The notes: generated by a model not told the origin, from the sequence alone. Numbered from the stretch's first letter, positions 16,648 to 24,935 are shown. The stretch is 45,605 bases of DNA from an uncultured Massilia sp. (GCA_913778765.1 CAJYXO010000282.1:1-45605); one strand, 5' to 3'. Made by a program: numbers and translations.

Positions 16648-17127
16648 TCAGGCTTCGAGGTGGCCGATGCGGTCGAGCTCGGTCTTGAGCTTCGCTCGGT
16701 CGCCTTTCAGCTCGTCCAGCGGCAAGGCCAGGAACGCTTCGATGCGTGCGCGCAGGATCGCATAGGCCTTCTCGAAAGCGGCACTTATCTCTTCCTCGGT
16801 GCCCACGACATGGCTCGGATCCTCGACACCCCAGTGCGTGCGCAGAACCGGACCAAGATAGGCCGGGCAGGTTTCACCCGCGGCGCTCGCGCAGACGGTG
16901 ACCACGATGTCCGGCGTTACCGGCAGGTTGTCCCAGGACTTGCTGTAGTAGCCCTCGGTCGAAATGCCTTTATTGGCCAGCAGGGCCAATGCGCGTTCGT
17001 TCAGTTTGCCGGTGGGCTGGCTGCCGGCGCTGATGCCATGCCAGCCGCTTGGGGCCAAGTGGTTGAAGACCGCTTCGCTGATGAGGGAACGGCACGAGTT
17101 GCCGGTGCACAGAAAGAGTACGTTCAC
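16648..17127 (-). CDS. arsC: LMW-phosphatase-type arsenate reductase
   Basis: A 159-residue arsenate reductase of the low-molecular-weight tyrosine phosphatase fold. The P-loop CTGNSCRS (about 7-14) holds the catalytic cysteine and arginine; the resolving cysteines are probably in VTVCASAAGETCPAY. The start is GTG at 17127 with AGGAT upstream. It follows arsR by 41 bases. It is related to the product of 17589-18110. Confidence 0.9.
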   Translation of the reverse strand: MNVLFLCTGNSCRSLISEAVFNHLAPSGWHGISAGSQPTGKLNERALALLANKGISTEGYYSKSWDNLPVTPDIVVTVCASAAGETCPAYLGPVLRTHWGVEDPSHVVGTEEEISAAFEKAYAILRARIEAFLALPLDELKGDRAKLKTELDRIGHLEA

Positions 17128-17168
17128 AGTAATCCTTTAGAAGATCGAGACAAAGTTAGCGGGTTGGT

Positions 17169-17513
17169 TCAGGCGGCTGAGCTAGCCGTAGCGGCCTCAC
17201 ACACCGAGCCGCTGACGGGCGAACAGGTGTTGCCACCGCAGCAGTTTTCGGTGAGGAAGCCGATCAGGGAGTTCATCGTGTCGAAGTTCGCTGCATAGAT
17301 GACGAAGCGTCCTTCTTGGCGCGGCACGATGAGGTTCGCGTGGGTCAGCTCTTTCAGGTGAAAAGAAAGCGACGACGGCGGCACGCTCAATGCCTCTGCA
17401 ATCTTGCTGGCCGAAAGACCCGCAGGGCCGGCTTGCACGAGCAAGCGAAAGGTTGCCAACCGCGATTCCTGGGAGAGTGCGGCAAGGGCGGCAAGGGCCG
17501 GTTTCGTGTCCAT
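17169..17513 (-). CDS. arsR: ArsR-family arsenite-responsive repressor
   Basis: A 114-residue winged-helix repressor. The recognition part is LSASKIAEALSVPPSSLSFHLKEL (33-56). Instead of the alpha3 CxC site of R773 ArsR it has C-terminal Cys91, Cys92 and Cys97 (ENCCGGNTC) plus Cys105, like the Acidithiobacillus-type ArsR with its As(III) site near the end. I start at the ATG at 17513 because the upstream residues are not family-like. It lies between two arsC genes, with its own promoter behind it. Confidence 0.92.
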   Translation of the reverse strand: MDTKPALAALAALSQESRLATFRLLVQAGPAGLSASKIAEALSVPPSSLSFHLKELTHANLIVPRQEGRFVIYAANFDTMNSLIGFLTENCCGGNTCSPVSGSVCEAATASSAA

Positions 17514-17541
17514 GTGAAGTTTCCGAGTGTTTGATAATTCC

Positions 17542-17571
17542 AGTATAGTCGAATCGATATTGATGCAGCAA
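17542..17571 (-). promoter_or_regulatory. Probable arsR promoter
   Basis: On the minus strand TTGCTG (17571-17566) and TATACT (17547-17542) are separated by 18 bases. The spacer holds ATATCGATT, an ATCGAT-centred element that could be the ArsR1 operator. It lies between the upstream arsC stop and arsR, so arsR-arsC-arsB-arsC-arsH can be transcribed separately from the first arsC. Confidence 0.5.
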
Positions 17572-17588
17572 GTCATCCGTCGTCTATG

Positions 17589-18110
17589 TCAAACAGTATC
17601 GGCAGAGTGAGACGAAGACTGCCCGATGACGCCGAGCTCCTTCTGGATCGCCAGGCGGGACAGCTTCTCGAGAGGCAGCATGGAAAACATGTCGAGTCGA
17701 TTCTTGATTTCGCGGCAGACCCGGGTGAAGAGCTGGCGTTGAGCTTGTTCATCGCCTTGAAGAGAGGCCGGATCCTCGAAACTCCAGTGTGCGGAAATAG
17801 GATGGCCAGGCCATCGGGGACACACCTCTCCGGCGGCCCTGTCGCAGACCGTGATAACGAAGTCCATATGCGGAGCATCTGCTGTCGCGAACTCGTCCCA
17901 ACTTTTGCTGCGCAAGTTCTCGGTTGAGAAGTTGAACCGCTCGATCTGCTCGATCGCCAGCGGGTGGACTGCACCAGTTGGATGGCTTCCAGCGCTGAAT
18001 GCCCGGAACCGATGCATGCCGGTTCCGTTGAGCAGCGCCTCGGCGATGATGCTACGGGAGGAGTTCCCGGTGCAAAGAAAAAGTACGTTGAAGATCGGGT
18101 GATCGGTCAT
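17589..18110 (-). CDS. arsC: Second LMW-phosphatase-type arsenate reductase
   Basis: A 173-residue relative of the enzyme at 16648-17127, with P-loop CTGNSSRS and ITVCDRAAGEVCPRW, then FEDPASLQGDEQAQRQLF. The second P-loop cysteine is replaced by serine (NSSRS instead of NSCRS). I chose the ATG at 18110 because a GGAGG lies just upstream and the longer frame covers a promoter region. It is first in the minus-strand ars series and may instead act on other phospho-substrates, but the context favours arsenate. Confidence 0.85.
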   Translation of the reverse strand: MTDHPIFNVLFLCTGNSSRSIIAEALLNGTGMHRFRAFSAGSHPTGAVHPLAIEQIERFNFSTENLRSKSWDEFATADAPHMDFVITVCDRAAGEVCPRWPGHPISAHWSFEDPASLQGDEQAQRQLFTRVCREIKNRLDMFSMLPLEKLSRLAIQKELGVIGQSSSHSADTV

Positions 18111-18132
18111 GGAGGCCTCCAGCGACATCGGG

Positions 18133-18166
18133 AATATATTACGACACTTCCAAATATATCGAAATA
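18133..18166 (-). promoter_or_regulatory. Probable promoter of the first arsC, with ATATATCGAAATATC element
   Basis: On the minus strand TTTCGA and TAATAT are 17 bases apart between about 18166 and 18138. The AT-rich sequence ATATATCGAAATATC (about 18154-18168) overlaps the -35 and is an imperfect dyad that could bind ArsR1. The assignment is tentative. Confidence 0.4.
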
Positions 18167-18168
18167 TC

Positions 18169-18216
18169 TTGACGGTTTGATGACATGCGAATATTCTTAA
18201 TTCGTCGAACAACGAA
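18169..18216 (+). promoter_or_regulatory. Promoter plus 16-bp operator (site A) for the flavoprotein-MFS genes
   Basis: TTGACG (18169-18174), a 17-base spacer, TATTCT (18192-18197), three bases, then TTCGTCGAACAACGAA (18201-18216). The same layout, with the same -10 hexamer and the same three-base gap, is found in front of the second arsR at 21027-21075. The operator covers the expected transcription start, so binding should repress. A leader of about 165 bases follows before the flavoprotein start. Confidence 0.75.
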
Positions 18217-18281
18217 CGACACTAGTTTTGACATCGCATCCGCCTCCCTTTGCTTGCTCAGGGTCATATGCCAAGCTGGAG

Positions 18282-18297
18282 TTCGTTATTCGGCGAA
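18282..18297 (-). promoter_or_regulatory. Second copy of the 16-bp operator (site B)
   Basis: Read on the minus strand this is TTCGCCGAATAACGAA, matching sites A (18201) and C (21060) at all but a few positions. It lies in the leader between site A and the flavoprotein gene, in reverse orientation. It could serve as an auxiliary operator for looping or as a roadblock. Confidence 0.65.
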
Positions 18298-18369
18298 TAA
18301 GGAGGGCGGCGCTGACGGTGCTTTGGCGCATACCTCGAACAACGCCCAGAACAGGATAGGAGAGCGAAC

Positions 18370-19779
18370 ATGAACGAAGAAACTAAAAACGCCGCACGAG
18401 TGGCGGTGCTTGGTGCCGGTCCAGTCGGCCTCGCTGCAGCCGCACACCTGCTTGAACGTGGTCTGACCCCATTGGTATTGGAGGCCGGGCCCAGTGTCGG
18501 CGCCAATCTCGCAACCTACCGCCACGTGCGTCTTTTCTCTCCATGGCAGTACAACGTCGACAAGGCGGCCCGGCGTCTACTGGAAGGTCATGGCTGGAAG
18601 GCGCCGGCCGATGACGCCCTGCCGACCGCTGGCGAACTGCTCGACGAATACCTCGTGCCCCTGGCCGGGACGCCCGGGATTGCGGCCAATCTGCGGCTCG
18701 GTCATCGTGTTACCGCCATCACCCGTGTCGGCTTCGACAAGGTCAAGACCAAGGGCCGCGACAGCGCTCCCTTCCTCATCCGAGCCGAAACGGCAGAGGG
18801 CCCGCGCGAGTATCTGGCCAGCGCGGTGATCGACGCCACCGGCACCTGGTCGCATCCGAACCCGCTGGGCGCCGACGGTATTCCGGCGCTGGGCGAAGCC
18901 ACACTGGCCGCGCGCATCGATTACGGCATGCCCGACGTGCTCGGCGCCGCACGCGAGCGCTTTGCGGGGCGCCGCGTACTGGTCGTGGGCGCCGGGCACT
19001 CGGCGGCTGGCACGCTGCTCGCGCTTGCCCAGCTGGTTCAGGATCATCCTGGCACCAGTATCGTGTGGGCGACGCGCAGCAGCCAGCTGGCCCGGGTGTT
19101 CGGCGGCGGCGAAGCCGATGGCCTGCAGGCGCGCGGCCAATTGGGGATGCGCCTGAAAGCCCTGCGTGATTCAGGCGGCCTGGAGCTCCACCAGAATTTC
19201 CGTATCCAGGAGTTGCTCGAAGTCGACGGGCGGCTTCGTGTCATCGGTGAGCCGGGCGATGGCGTCACGCCGGTGATCGACGGGATCGACCACATCGTCT
19301 GCTCGGCAGGCGCCCGGCCCGATCTCGCGCTGACCCGAGAACTACGCGTGCGCCATGATCCGTGGCTCGAAAGCACCGATGCTCTGGCACCGCTGATCGA
19401 CCCGAACGAGCACAGCTGCGGCACCGTCCGCCCGCACGGACACCGCGAACTGGCGCACCCGGAGCCCGGCTTCTACGCCGTCGGCGCAAAGAGCTATGGC
19501 CGTGCGCCGAACTTCCTGATGGCGACCGGGTACGAACAGGTACGTTCGGTGATTGCAGCCCTGGCCGGCGATATGGAGGCGGCCGACGACGTACAGCTCG
19601 ACCTTCCGGAAACTGGCGTCTGCAATACGCGCCTGGCGTATGAGGATACGGCAGCTGAACCGGCAAGCGCCTGCTGCGGCGTAGCTGCTGCGACTGCCGC
19701 TTCCTGCTGCGTGCCGGCACCGTTGCCGACTGGAGCCTGCGGCTGCAGCAAGCCGGTCGAGACGAGCTGCTGCGCCTGA
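18370..19779 (+). CDS. FAD-dependent monooxygenase-like flavoprotein with Cys-rich tail (ArsO-like)
   Basis: A 469-residue two-dinucleotide-binding flavoprotein. The FAD Rossmann motif is VAVLGAGPVGLAAAAHLLE (about 11-29) and the NAD(P)H one is VLVVGAGHSAAGTL (about 203-216), as in flavin monooxygenases. The last 50 residues are unusual: cysteine pairs and clusters (SACCGV, ASCCVP, GACGCSK, SCCA) that look like a soft-metal or As(III) binding tail. Position between ars genes, beside an MFS gene and an arsR, suggests arsenical oxidation or handling (ArsO-like); the substrate is inference. GGAGAG precedes the ATG. Confidence 0.82.
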   Translation: MNEETKNAARVAVLGAGPVGLAAAAHLLERGLTPLVLEAGPSVGANLATYRHVRLFSPWQYNVDKAARRLLEGHGWKAPADDALPTAGELLDEYLVPLAGTPGIAANLRLGHRVTAITRVGFDKVKTKGRDSAPFLIRAETAEGPREYLASAVIDATGTWSHPNPLGADGIPALGEATLAARIDYGMPDVLGAARERFAGRRVLVVGAGHSAAGTLLALAQLVQDHPGTSIVWATRSSQLARVFGGGEADGLQARGQLGMRLKALRDSGGLELHQNFRIQELLEVDGRLRVIGEPGDGVTPVIDGIDHIVCSAGARPDLALTRELRVRHDPWLESTDALAPLIDPNEHSCGTVRPHGHRELAHPEPGFYAVGAKSYGRAPNFLMATGYEQVRSVIAALAGDMEAADDVQLDLPETGVCNTRLAYEDTAAEPASACCGVAAATAASCCVPAPLPTGACGCSKPVETSCCA

Positions 19780-19831
19780 TCGAGTGACTTTGCTGCCGGC
19801 GCGGGCCGGCGGTGCCATCCCGGAGTGCCCC

Positions 19832-21046
19832 ATGCATCAGCCATCGAAGACCATCGGCATCCTCGCCGTCACCCAGATCGTCTCCTGGGGATCGCTTTTC
19901 TACGCCTTCAGCATCGTTGCGCCCGATATCCAGCAAGATCTGGCCCTTGGGCCGGAAATGGTATTCGGCGCCTTTTCCTGGGCACTGCTTGCCGCGGGGC
20001 TGGTCGCGACCCCGGTCGGGATCATGCTGGACCGCTACGGCGGCCGTTACGTCATGGCGGCCGGTTCGCTCCTGAGCTTCCTCGGCTTGGTCTGGCTCAG
20101 CCGGTGCGATGGTGTCGTGTCCTACTATCTCGCATGGTCGCTGATCGGCGTGGCGATGGCCCTGACGCTTTACGAGGCCGCGTTCGCAACGATCAACCAC
20201 AAACTCGAGACCGGCTCGCGGCAGGCGATCTCCACCCTGACGCTGTTCGCCGGCTTTGCCAGCACCTTGTTCTGGCCATTGACCGCCAAACTCCACACGA
20301 TGCTCGGCTGGCGTGATACCTACCTGTGGTATGGGGTTGCGCAGCTCGTCGTGTGCATGCCGCTGCATCTCCTGCTTGGCACGGATCGCGCTCGCTCGAC
20401 TGGAAAGCGGCATGCCGGCACGGTCCGGAGCCATACCCTGGCGGAAGCCTTGCGGCATCCCGCATTCTGGCTGCTCGCGGCCGCATTCTCGGCCAACCAA
20501 TTCATCTTTTCGGCAATGGCGGCCCACCTCATTCCGTTGCTTGAGCGTCTGGGGCAGTCGACGGCTGTGGCAGTGCTGCTGGCTGCGCTGGTCGGTCCGA
20601 TGCAGGTGGCAGGTCGTGTCGGGGAAATGACGCTTGCACGGAACACGCCGCCGCAAACAGTGGGCAAGCTGACCTTTGCCATGCTGCCTGCCGCCTTGCT
20701 CGTTCTCGTGCTGTTCGGTTCGGCAGGATGGGCGGTCGCCGTATTTTGCGTCCTCTACGGCCTGAGTAACGGCATCCTGACGATCGTGCGCGGTTCGATT
20801 CCACAGGCAATGTTCGGTCGCGAGAACTATGGTGCGATTTCCGGCGCCATGGCCGGACCTTCGTTGCTGTCGAAGGCTGCCGGGCCGTTGGTCGCAGCGA
20901 CGGTCCTTCGGCAGGGCGGCAGTCCTGCGGTCTTGTTGTCCGCGCTGCTGGCGGTGTCGCTCGCCTCGCTCGCGTTTTACCTGCGTGCAGTTACGGCCGA
21001 ACGGGATTTGCAATCCGCAAAGCCTTTTGACAAAAGTACGGTCTAA
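19832..21046 (+). CDS. MFS exporter of the arsenic region
   Basis: A 404-residue major facilitator with about twelve helices. It starts MHQPSKTIGILAVTQIVSWGSLFYAFS; helix 2-3 carries the GIMLDRYGGRYVMAAG version of the MFS loop motif. It starts at the ATG at 19832 after CGGAG, 52 bases past the flavoprotein stop, and is followed by arsR2. Arsenic-region MFS proteins such as ArsK and ArsJ export arsenicals or arsenate esters; no GAPDH gene is here, so ArsJ is unlikely. The substrate may be the product of the flavoprotein. Confidence 0.83.
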   Translation: MHQPSKTIGILAVTQIVSWGSLFYAFSIVAPDIQQDLALGPEMVFGAFSWALLAAGLVATPVGIMLDRYGGRYVMAAGSLLSFLGLVWLSRCDGVVSYYLAWSLIGVAMALTLYEAAFATINHKLETGSRQAISTLTLFAGFASTLFWPLTAKLHTMLGWRDTYLWYGVAQLVVCMPLHLLLGTDRARSTGKRHAGTVRSHTLAEALRHPAFWLLAAAFSANQFIFSAMAAHLIPLLERLGQSTAVAVLLAALVGPMQVAGRVGEMTLARNTPPQTVGKLTFAMLPAALLVLVLFGSAGWAVAVFCVLYGLSNGILTIVRGSIPQAMFGRENYGAISGAMAGPSLLSKAAGPLVAATVLRQGGSPAVLLSALLAVSLASLAFYLRAVTAERDLQSAKPFDKSTV

Positions 21047-21075
21047 GGTCTATTCTGCGTTCGGCAAACAACGAA
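21027..21075 (+). promoter_or_regulatory. arsR2 promoter plus 16-bp operator (site C)
   Basis: TTGACA (21027-21032), an 18-base spacer, TATTCT (21051-21056), three bases, then TTCGGCAAACAACGAA (21060-21075), whose last A is the A of the arsR2 start codon. The -35 lies inside the end of the MFS gene. The leader would be only about 12 bases with no ribosome site, so the message is nearly leaderless. This is an autoregulatory layout. Confidence 0.8.
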
Positions 21076-21401
21076 TGAGCTACATGTCAAAGTCCTGCTG
21101 TCCACCGGTTACCCCTCGCGAGCGCACTACGGAAATCGACGTCGATGACCTGGCGCGCATGTGCAAGGCGCTCGCGCATCCCGCACGTCTTCAGCTGCTC
21201 CGCCACCTGATCGATTATGGCGAGTGCTACTTTGGCAGCCTGACCGATGTGCTGCCTCTGGCGCCGTCGACGATTTCCCAGCATGTTTCGATCCTGAAGG
21301 AAGCCGGCCTGATCGAAGGCTCGTCGGACGTACAGCGGGTCTGTTACTGCATTAACCAGGAGCGGCTGCAGCAGTTGAAAAACGTTATCGGGGAACTTTA
21401 G
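21075..21401 (+). CDS. Second ArsR/SmtB-family repressor
   Basis: A 108-residue winged-helix repressor. CKALAHPARLQLLRHLID (about 30-47) and LPLAPSTISQHVSILKEAGLIEG (about 60-82) form the DNA-binding fold. Cysteines at the N-terminus (KSCCPP), before helix 2 (Cys30) and late (RVCYC) differ from arsR1, so the effector site is different. The start is ATG at 21075, or ATG at 21084; both lack a clear ribosome site. It should bind the TTCGnCnAAyAACGAA operators at its own promoter and before the flavoprotein. Confidence 0.88.
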   Translation: MSYMSKSCCPPVTPRERTTEIDVDDLARMCKALAHPARLQLLRHLIDYGECYFGSLTDVLPLAPSTISQHVSILKEAGLIEGSSDVQRVCYCINQERLQQLKNVIGEL

Positions 21402-21446
21402 CGTGACAGGCGTGTTCGGTGGGCCTGACTGAAAACGGCACAGCAG

Positions 21447-22514
21447 TTATTCCATCAAGGCTACCGACTTGACTTGCACCCACAGCTCGCGGCCTGGCGC
21501 AATCTGGAGAGACGCTGCTGCTCGCCTCGTCAGCCGGGCCAGAAGCGCCGTTGCCCCCACGCTGACCCGTACCAATGTCGAACCCGGATGCTCGTCGTCG
21601 CCAAGGGCGTCGACGCGGCCGCGCAGGACATTCTGAATACTGCTTTGCCCGGGCTCCACGGCCAAGCTCACATCTCTTGCGAAGACGTGTACCCGGACAC
21701 GCCGACCGATCGGTAGGCCGCGATCGCGCGCCCACAGGCTGCCACCGGGGAAATCTACTCGTACCAAGTGCCATTCCTTGTCCACCGCGCCCACGGTGGC
21801 ATCGAGGATCGCGCCGGCGTCGTCACCGAGCCGGATCGGCAGATCGAGCCGGGCCAACGACTCAGCCAAGGGGCCGTTAGCGAGTACTCGGCCAGCTTCC
21901 AGAACCACCAAGTGGTCGGCAAGCCGCGCTACCTCGTCAGGCGCGTGACTGACGTACAGCACCGGTATGGCGAGTTCGTCATGCAAGCGCTCCAGGTAAG
22001 GCAGGATTTCCTGTTTGCGCTTGAGGTCGAGTGCGGCCAGTGGTTCGTCCATCAATAGCAGACGCGGGTTGACGGCTAACGCACGGGCGATGCCTACCCG
22101 CTGACGCTCCCCACCGGAAAGCCGATCCGGATTGCGGTCGAGCAGGTGGCCAATGCCCAGCAGCTCAATGGCCTGGTCCAGGCTTCCCCGTTGCGCGTCG
22201 CGAACGCGCTTCATTCCATAGCGCAGGTTGTCCTGCACCGAGAGGTGAGCAAACAAGCTGGCCTCCTGGAACACGTAGCCGATAGGCCGTTTGTGGGTTG
22301 GCATCCAGCAGCCCGCGTCTTGCCAGGTCTCGCCATCGACGACAAGCCGCCCTTGCGGAGCGTGCTCCAGACCGGCAATGCAGCGCAGCAGCGTGGTCTT
22401 GCCGGAGCCGGATTGCCCGAACAGCGCGGTGATACCTCGCCCAGGCAGATTCAGCTCCACGTCGAGGGAGAAACCTGTCCAGTCGAGCCGGAAGCGCGCT
22501 TCGATACCGGCCAC
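21447..22514 (-). CDS. modC: Molybdate ABC transporter ATPase
   Basis: A 355-residue ABC ATPase energising molybdate uptake. Walker A is GQSGSGKTT (about 34-42), the signature LSGGERQRVGIARAL (about 128-142), Walker B LLLMDEPLAALD. A C-terminal TOBE/MOP domain ends in LWVQVKSVAL and may bind molybdate. It starts with GTG at 22514, right after the modB stop, with GGGAGG upstream; the longer frame overlaps modB. Last gene of the mod operon. Confidence 0.92.
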   Translation of the reverse strand: MAGIEARFRLDWTGFSLDVELNLPGRGITALFGQSGSGKTTLLRCIAGLEHAPQGRLVVDGETWQDAGCWMPTHKRPIGYVFQEASLFAHLSVQDNLRYGMKRVRDAQRGSLDQAIELLGIGHLLDRNPDRLSGGERQRVGIARALAVNPRLLLMDEPLAALDLKRKQEILPYLERLHDELAIPVLYVSHAPDEVARLADHLVVLEAGRVLANGPLAESLARLDLPIRLGDDAGAILDATVGAVDKEWHLVRVDFPGGSLWARDRGLPIGRRVRVHVFARDVSLAVEPGQSSIQNVLRGRVDALGDDEHPGSTLVRVSVGATALLARLTRRAAASLQIAPGRELWVQVKSVALME

Positions 22515-22515
22515 G

Positions 22516-23193
22516 TCAACCTCCCTTCTTCGGATGTGGACGCCAGGCGTACAGGGCAAGCAGCACGACAAAGGAGAAGACCAGCATCACCGCCGCGAGC
22601 CGGTGCGCCTGCATATATTCGAGTGCCTCGACGTGGTCATAGATTTGAACGGAAGCGACTCTGGTCACGCCAGGCAGGTTACCGCCAATCATCAGTACAA
22701 CGCCGAACTCGCCGACCGTGTGGGCGAAGGTCAGGATCGAGGCGGTCAGGAAGCCCGGCGCGGCCAGAGGCACGGCCACGGTAAAGAAGGCATCGAGGGG
22801 CGAGGCGCGTAGCGTCGCCGCGACTTCCAATGGCCGGTCGCCAACCGCTTCGAAGGCCGTCTGCAGTGGTTGCACCATGAAGGGCATCGAATAGAACACG
22901 GAGCCGAATGCCAGGCCCCAGAAGGTGAATGGCAACGGCCCCACGCCCAGCGCCTGGGTGAGATGTCCTACCGGGCCGTTCGGACCCATCGCCAGCAGCA
23001 GGTAAAAGCCCAGCACGGATGGCGGCAAGACGAGGGGCAGCGCGACCACCGCGCCAATCGGGCCTTTCCACCAGCTCTTCGTTCGGGCGAGCCACCAGGC
23101 GATGGGCGCCCCTATCAGCAGCAGGCCGATGGTCACGACCGCGGCCAGGCGCACGGTCAACCACAGCGCCTGCAGGTCGCTTTCCGTCAGCAT
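22516..23193 (-). CDS. modB: Molybdate ABC transporter permease
   Basis: A 225-residue permease with five or six helices. The cytoplasmic coupling loop [25 protein letters not shown] (about 141-165) is the EAA motif that docks on Mod[16 protein letters not shown] is typical of ModB. Its start overlaps the end of the tauE gene by seven bases, so the two are translationally coupled. Transports molybdate, and possibly tungstate, from ModA into the cell. Confidence 0.92.
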   Translation of the reverse strand: MLTESDLQALWLTVRLAAVVTIGLLLIGAPIAWWLARTKSWWKGPIGAVVALPLVLPPSVLGFYLLLAMGPNGPVGHLTQALGVGPLPFTFWGLAFGSVFYSMPFMVQPLQTAFEAVGDRPLEVAATLRASPLDAFFTVAVPLAAPGFLTASILTFAHTVGEFGVVLMIGGNLPGVTRVASVQIYDHVEALEYMQAHRLAAVMLVFSFVVLLALYAWRPHPKKGG

Positions 23194-24005
23194 TCCGCCT
23201 CTCGCGGCACGTGACGGAAGGTCTTGATCGCCGAGATCAGTAGCACGACAGCCAGCAGACCCATGAGCAGACCGGCGGGCACCAGGCCCAGCATGGCGCC
23301 GCCCACGGCAGCGCCGAGGATCGAACCGGCCGCCATCCAGCCCATCAGCGTCCGTTCCCTGCGCAGTACGGCAAAGGAATCGGCGCGCGTGTACCGAGCG
23401 AAGCCGATTAGCATCGTCGGTAGACTCACCGTCAGCGACAGACTGCCCGCGAGCTTGACGTCCAGGCCGTAGAGCAGGACGATGGTTGGGATCAGAAGCT
23501 CACCGCCAGCCACGCCCAGCAATGCGGCCACCACGCCGATGCCCAGTCCTGCAACGATGCCTGTCACCACGCGCACGACGCCGTCGGCAAGCAGTGGCGT
23601 GCCGCGATGATCCATCCCTCCCCATGCTTCGGACAGCATCACAACGGACAAGCCGATCAGCAACGCCATGATAATGCGGTTGAGCCAGTGCCGTGGCAGC
23701 GCGATGGCGTGGCCCGCTGCCCACCATGCGCCGACCAGACTGCCGACAAGTAGATTCAATACGACGTCGAAATGGTCGGCCAGTATGGCTGGCGAGATCG
23801 TTGCGCCGCGAAAGAGCAAGGCTGCTGTGACCACGACAACGCTCATGGCCTTGTTGAAAATGACGGCTTCGAGGGTATCGAGCCGGAATACGCCGACCAA
23901 CACCGGCAGGCGGAATTCGGCACCGCCCAGGCCAATCAAACCGCCCAAGGTGCCGATCAGCGACCCGGCGACAAAACCCTGACCGTTGCGCGCAGAAGTG
24001 CCCAT
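23187..24005 (-). CDS. TauE/SafE-family membrane protein inside the mod operon
   Basis: A 272-residue membrane protein with about eight helices and the paired TauE/SafE repeats: [21 protein letters not shown] (about 14-34) and [22 protein letters not shown] in the second half. The family moves sulfite, organosulfonates or related oxyanions. It lies between modA and modB, eight bases after the modA stop and overlapping modB, which is not the usual modABC order. It may export sulfate/sulfite or take part in molybdate transport; this is inference. Confidence 0.88.
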   Translation of the reverse strand: MGTSARNGQGFVAGSLIGTLGGLIGLGGAEFRLPVLVGVFRLDTLEAVIFNKAMSVVVVTAALLFRGATISPAILADHFDVVLNLLVGSLVGAWWAAGHAIALPRHWLNRIIMALLIGLSVVMLSEAWGGMDHRGTPLLADGVVRVVTGIVAGLGIGVVAALLGVAGGELLIPTIVLLYGLDVKLAGSLSLTVSLPTMLIGFARYTRADSFAVLRRERTLMGWMAAGSILGAAVGGAMLGLVPAGLLMGLLAVVLLISAIKTFRHVPREAEC

Positions 24006-24012
24006 AACCGCC

Positions 24013-24789
24013 TTACTTGCCGGCGACTTCACCAGGAAGCACGAAGCCGTACCTGGTCATCACGGCGCGTGCAGGCTTGCTGTTCATGTAGTCGGCGAAG
24101 CGTCGGGCTGCGGCGTTGCGCTCGGCGCGCTTGGTGATGATGAAACCTTGTTCCAGCGGTTCGTGCAGCTTGTCAGGGATCAGTGCATAGCCGCCTTTAC
24201 CCGCCAACTCGGGATTAAGCGCGAGGGCCAGGGCGACAATGCCAACTTGCGCATTGCCAGTTTGCACGTACTGGGCCGTCTGGGCGATGTTCTCGCCATA
24301 GACCAGCTTGGGCTGGACTTTTTCCCACAGCCCGGAGGCACGCAACGCCTCTTCGGCGCGCTTGCCGTAGGGAGCATGCATGGGGTTGGCGATCGCGACC
24401 CGGGCAATTGCGGGATCGACCAGGCTTGCCAGGGTCATCTTGCTCGCATCCATGCTCGCGCTCCACAACACGATACGGCCGACGGCATAGGGCCTTACTC
24501 CCGAAGCCGCCAGGCCCGCCTTGGCAAGCTGGCGGGGAAAGGCGATGTCGGCGGAGAAGTAAAGGTCGTAGGGTGCGCCCTGTTGGATCTGGGTATTAAA
24601 CTTGCCTGACGATCCATAAATGACCTGCACCTCGTCGGCCGGATTGGCTTTCTTGAAGCTGCTGACAATCTCGTCCATTGCGAACTTCAGGTCGGCTGCC
24701 GCTGCGATGGTGGCCTTCTCGGCATGGGCCGAGGCGGCGAATAGTAGCGAGCAAGCGAGCAGCACGGAGCGCAGGCGCAACTGCGTCAT
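24013..24789 (-). CDS. modA: Molybdate-binding periplasmic protein
   Basis: A 258-residue solute-binding protein that captures molybdate in the periplasm. Signal peptide LLACSLLFAASAHA, then AAAADLKFAMDEI, the GSSGKFNTQIQQGAPYDLYFSAD oxyanion-binding segment (about 57-79), and NPMHAPYGKRAEEAL near the middle. I start at the ATG at 24789 with AAGGA upstream rather than at the in-frame codons before it. First structural gene after the putative ModE-like operator. Confidence 0.93.
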   Translation of the reverse strand: MTQLRLRSVLLACSLLFAASAHAEKATIAAAADLKFAMDEIVSSFKKANPADEVQVIYGSSGKFNTQIQQGAPYDLYFSADIAFPRQLAKAGLAASGVRPYAVGRIVLWSASMDASKMTLASLVDPAIARVAIANPMHAPYGKRAEEALRASGLWEKVQPKLVYGENIAQTAQYVQTGNAQVGIVALALALNPELAGKGGYALIPDKLHEPLEQGFIITKRAERNAAARRFADYMNSKPARAVMTRYGFVLPGEVAGK

Positions 24790-24860
24790 GAGCAGGTTCC
24801 TTCTTGATTGGTTGAGGTGCAGATACTGGCCCGCCGCGTCAGCTTGGCGGATCGGCATAC

Positions 24861-24884
24861 CGTTAGGTCAAAAATGACATAACG
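24861..24884 (-). promoter_or_regulatory. ModE-like operator in front of modA
   Basis: An inverted repeat with arms CGTTAGGTCA and TGACATAACG around AAAA (nine of ten pairs). Position, 72 bases before modA, and the CGTTA...TAACG ends resemble the E. coli ModE box. A TATGCT (-10-like) lies just upstream on the minus strand, so the operator would cover the start of transcription. Confidence 0.7.
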
Positions 24885-24935
24885 CATAGCATACAGCAGA
24901 TCGAGGCCAGCCGATAAGCAAAGTGGGGGAGGAAT

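Noticed and set aside
19265..21013. A minus-strand frame of about 580 codons opposite the MFS gene
   Set aside because: It mirrors the codon bias of the flavoprotein and MFS genes and has no family features.
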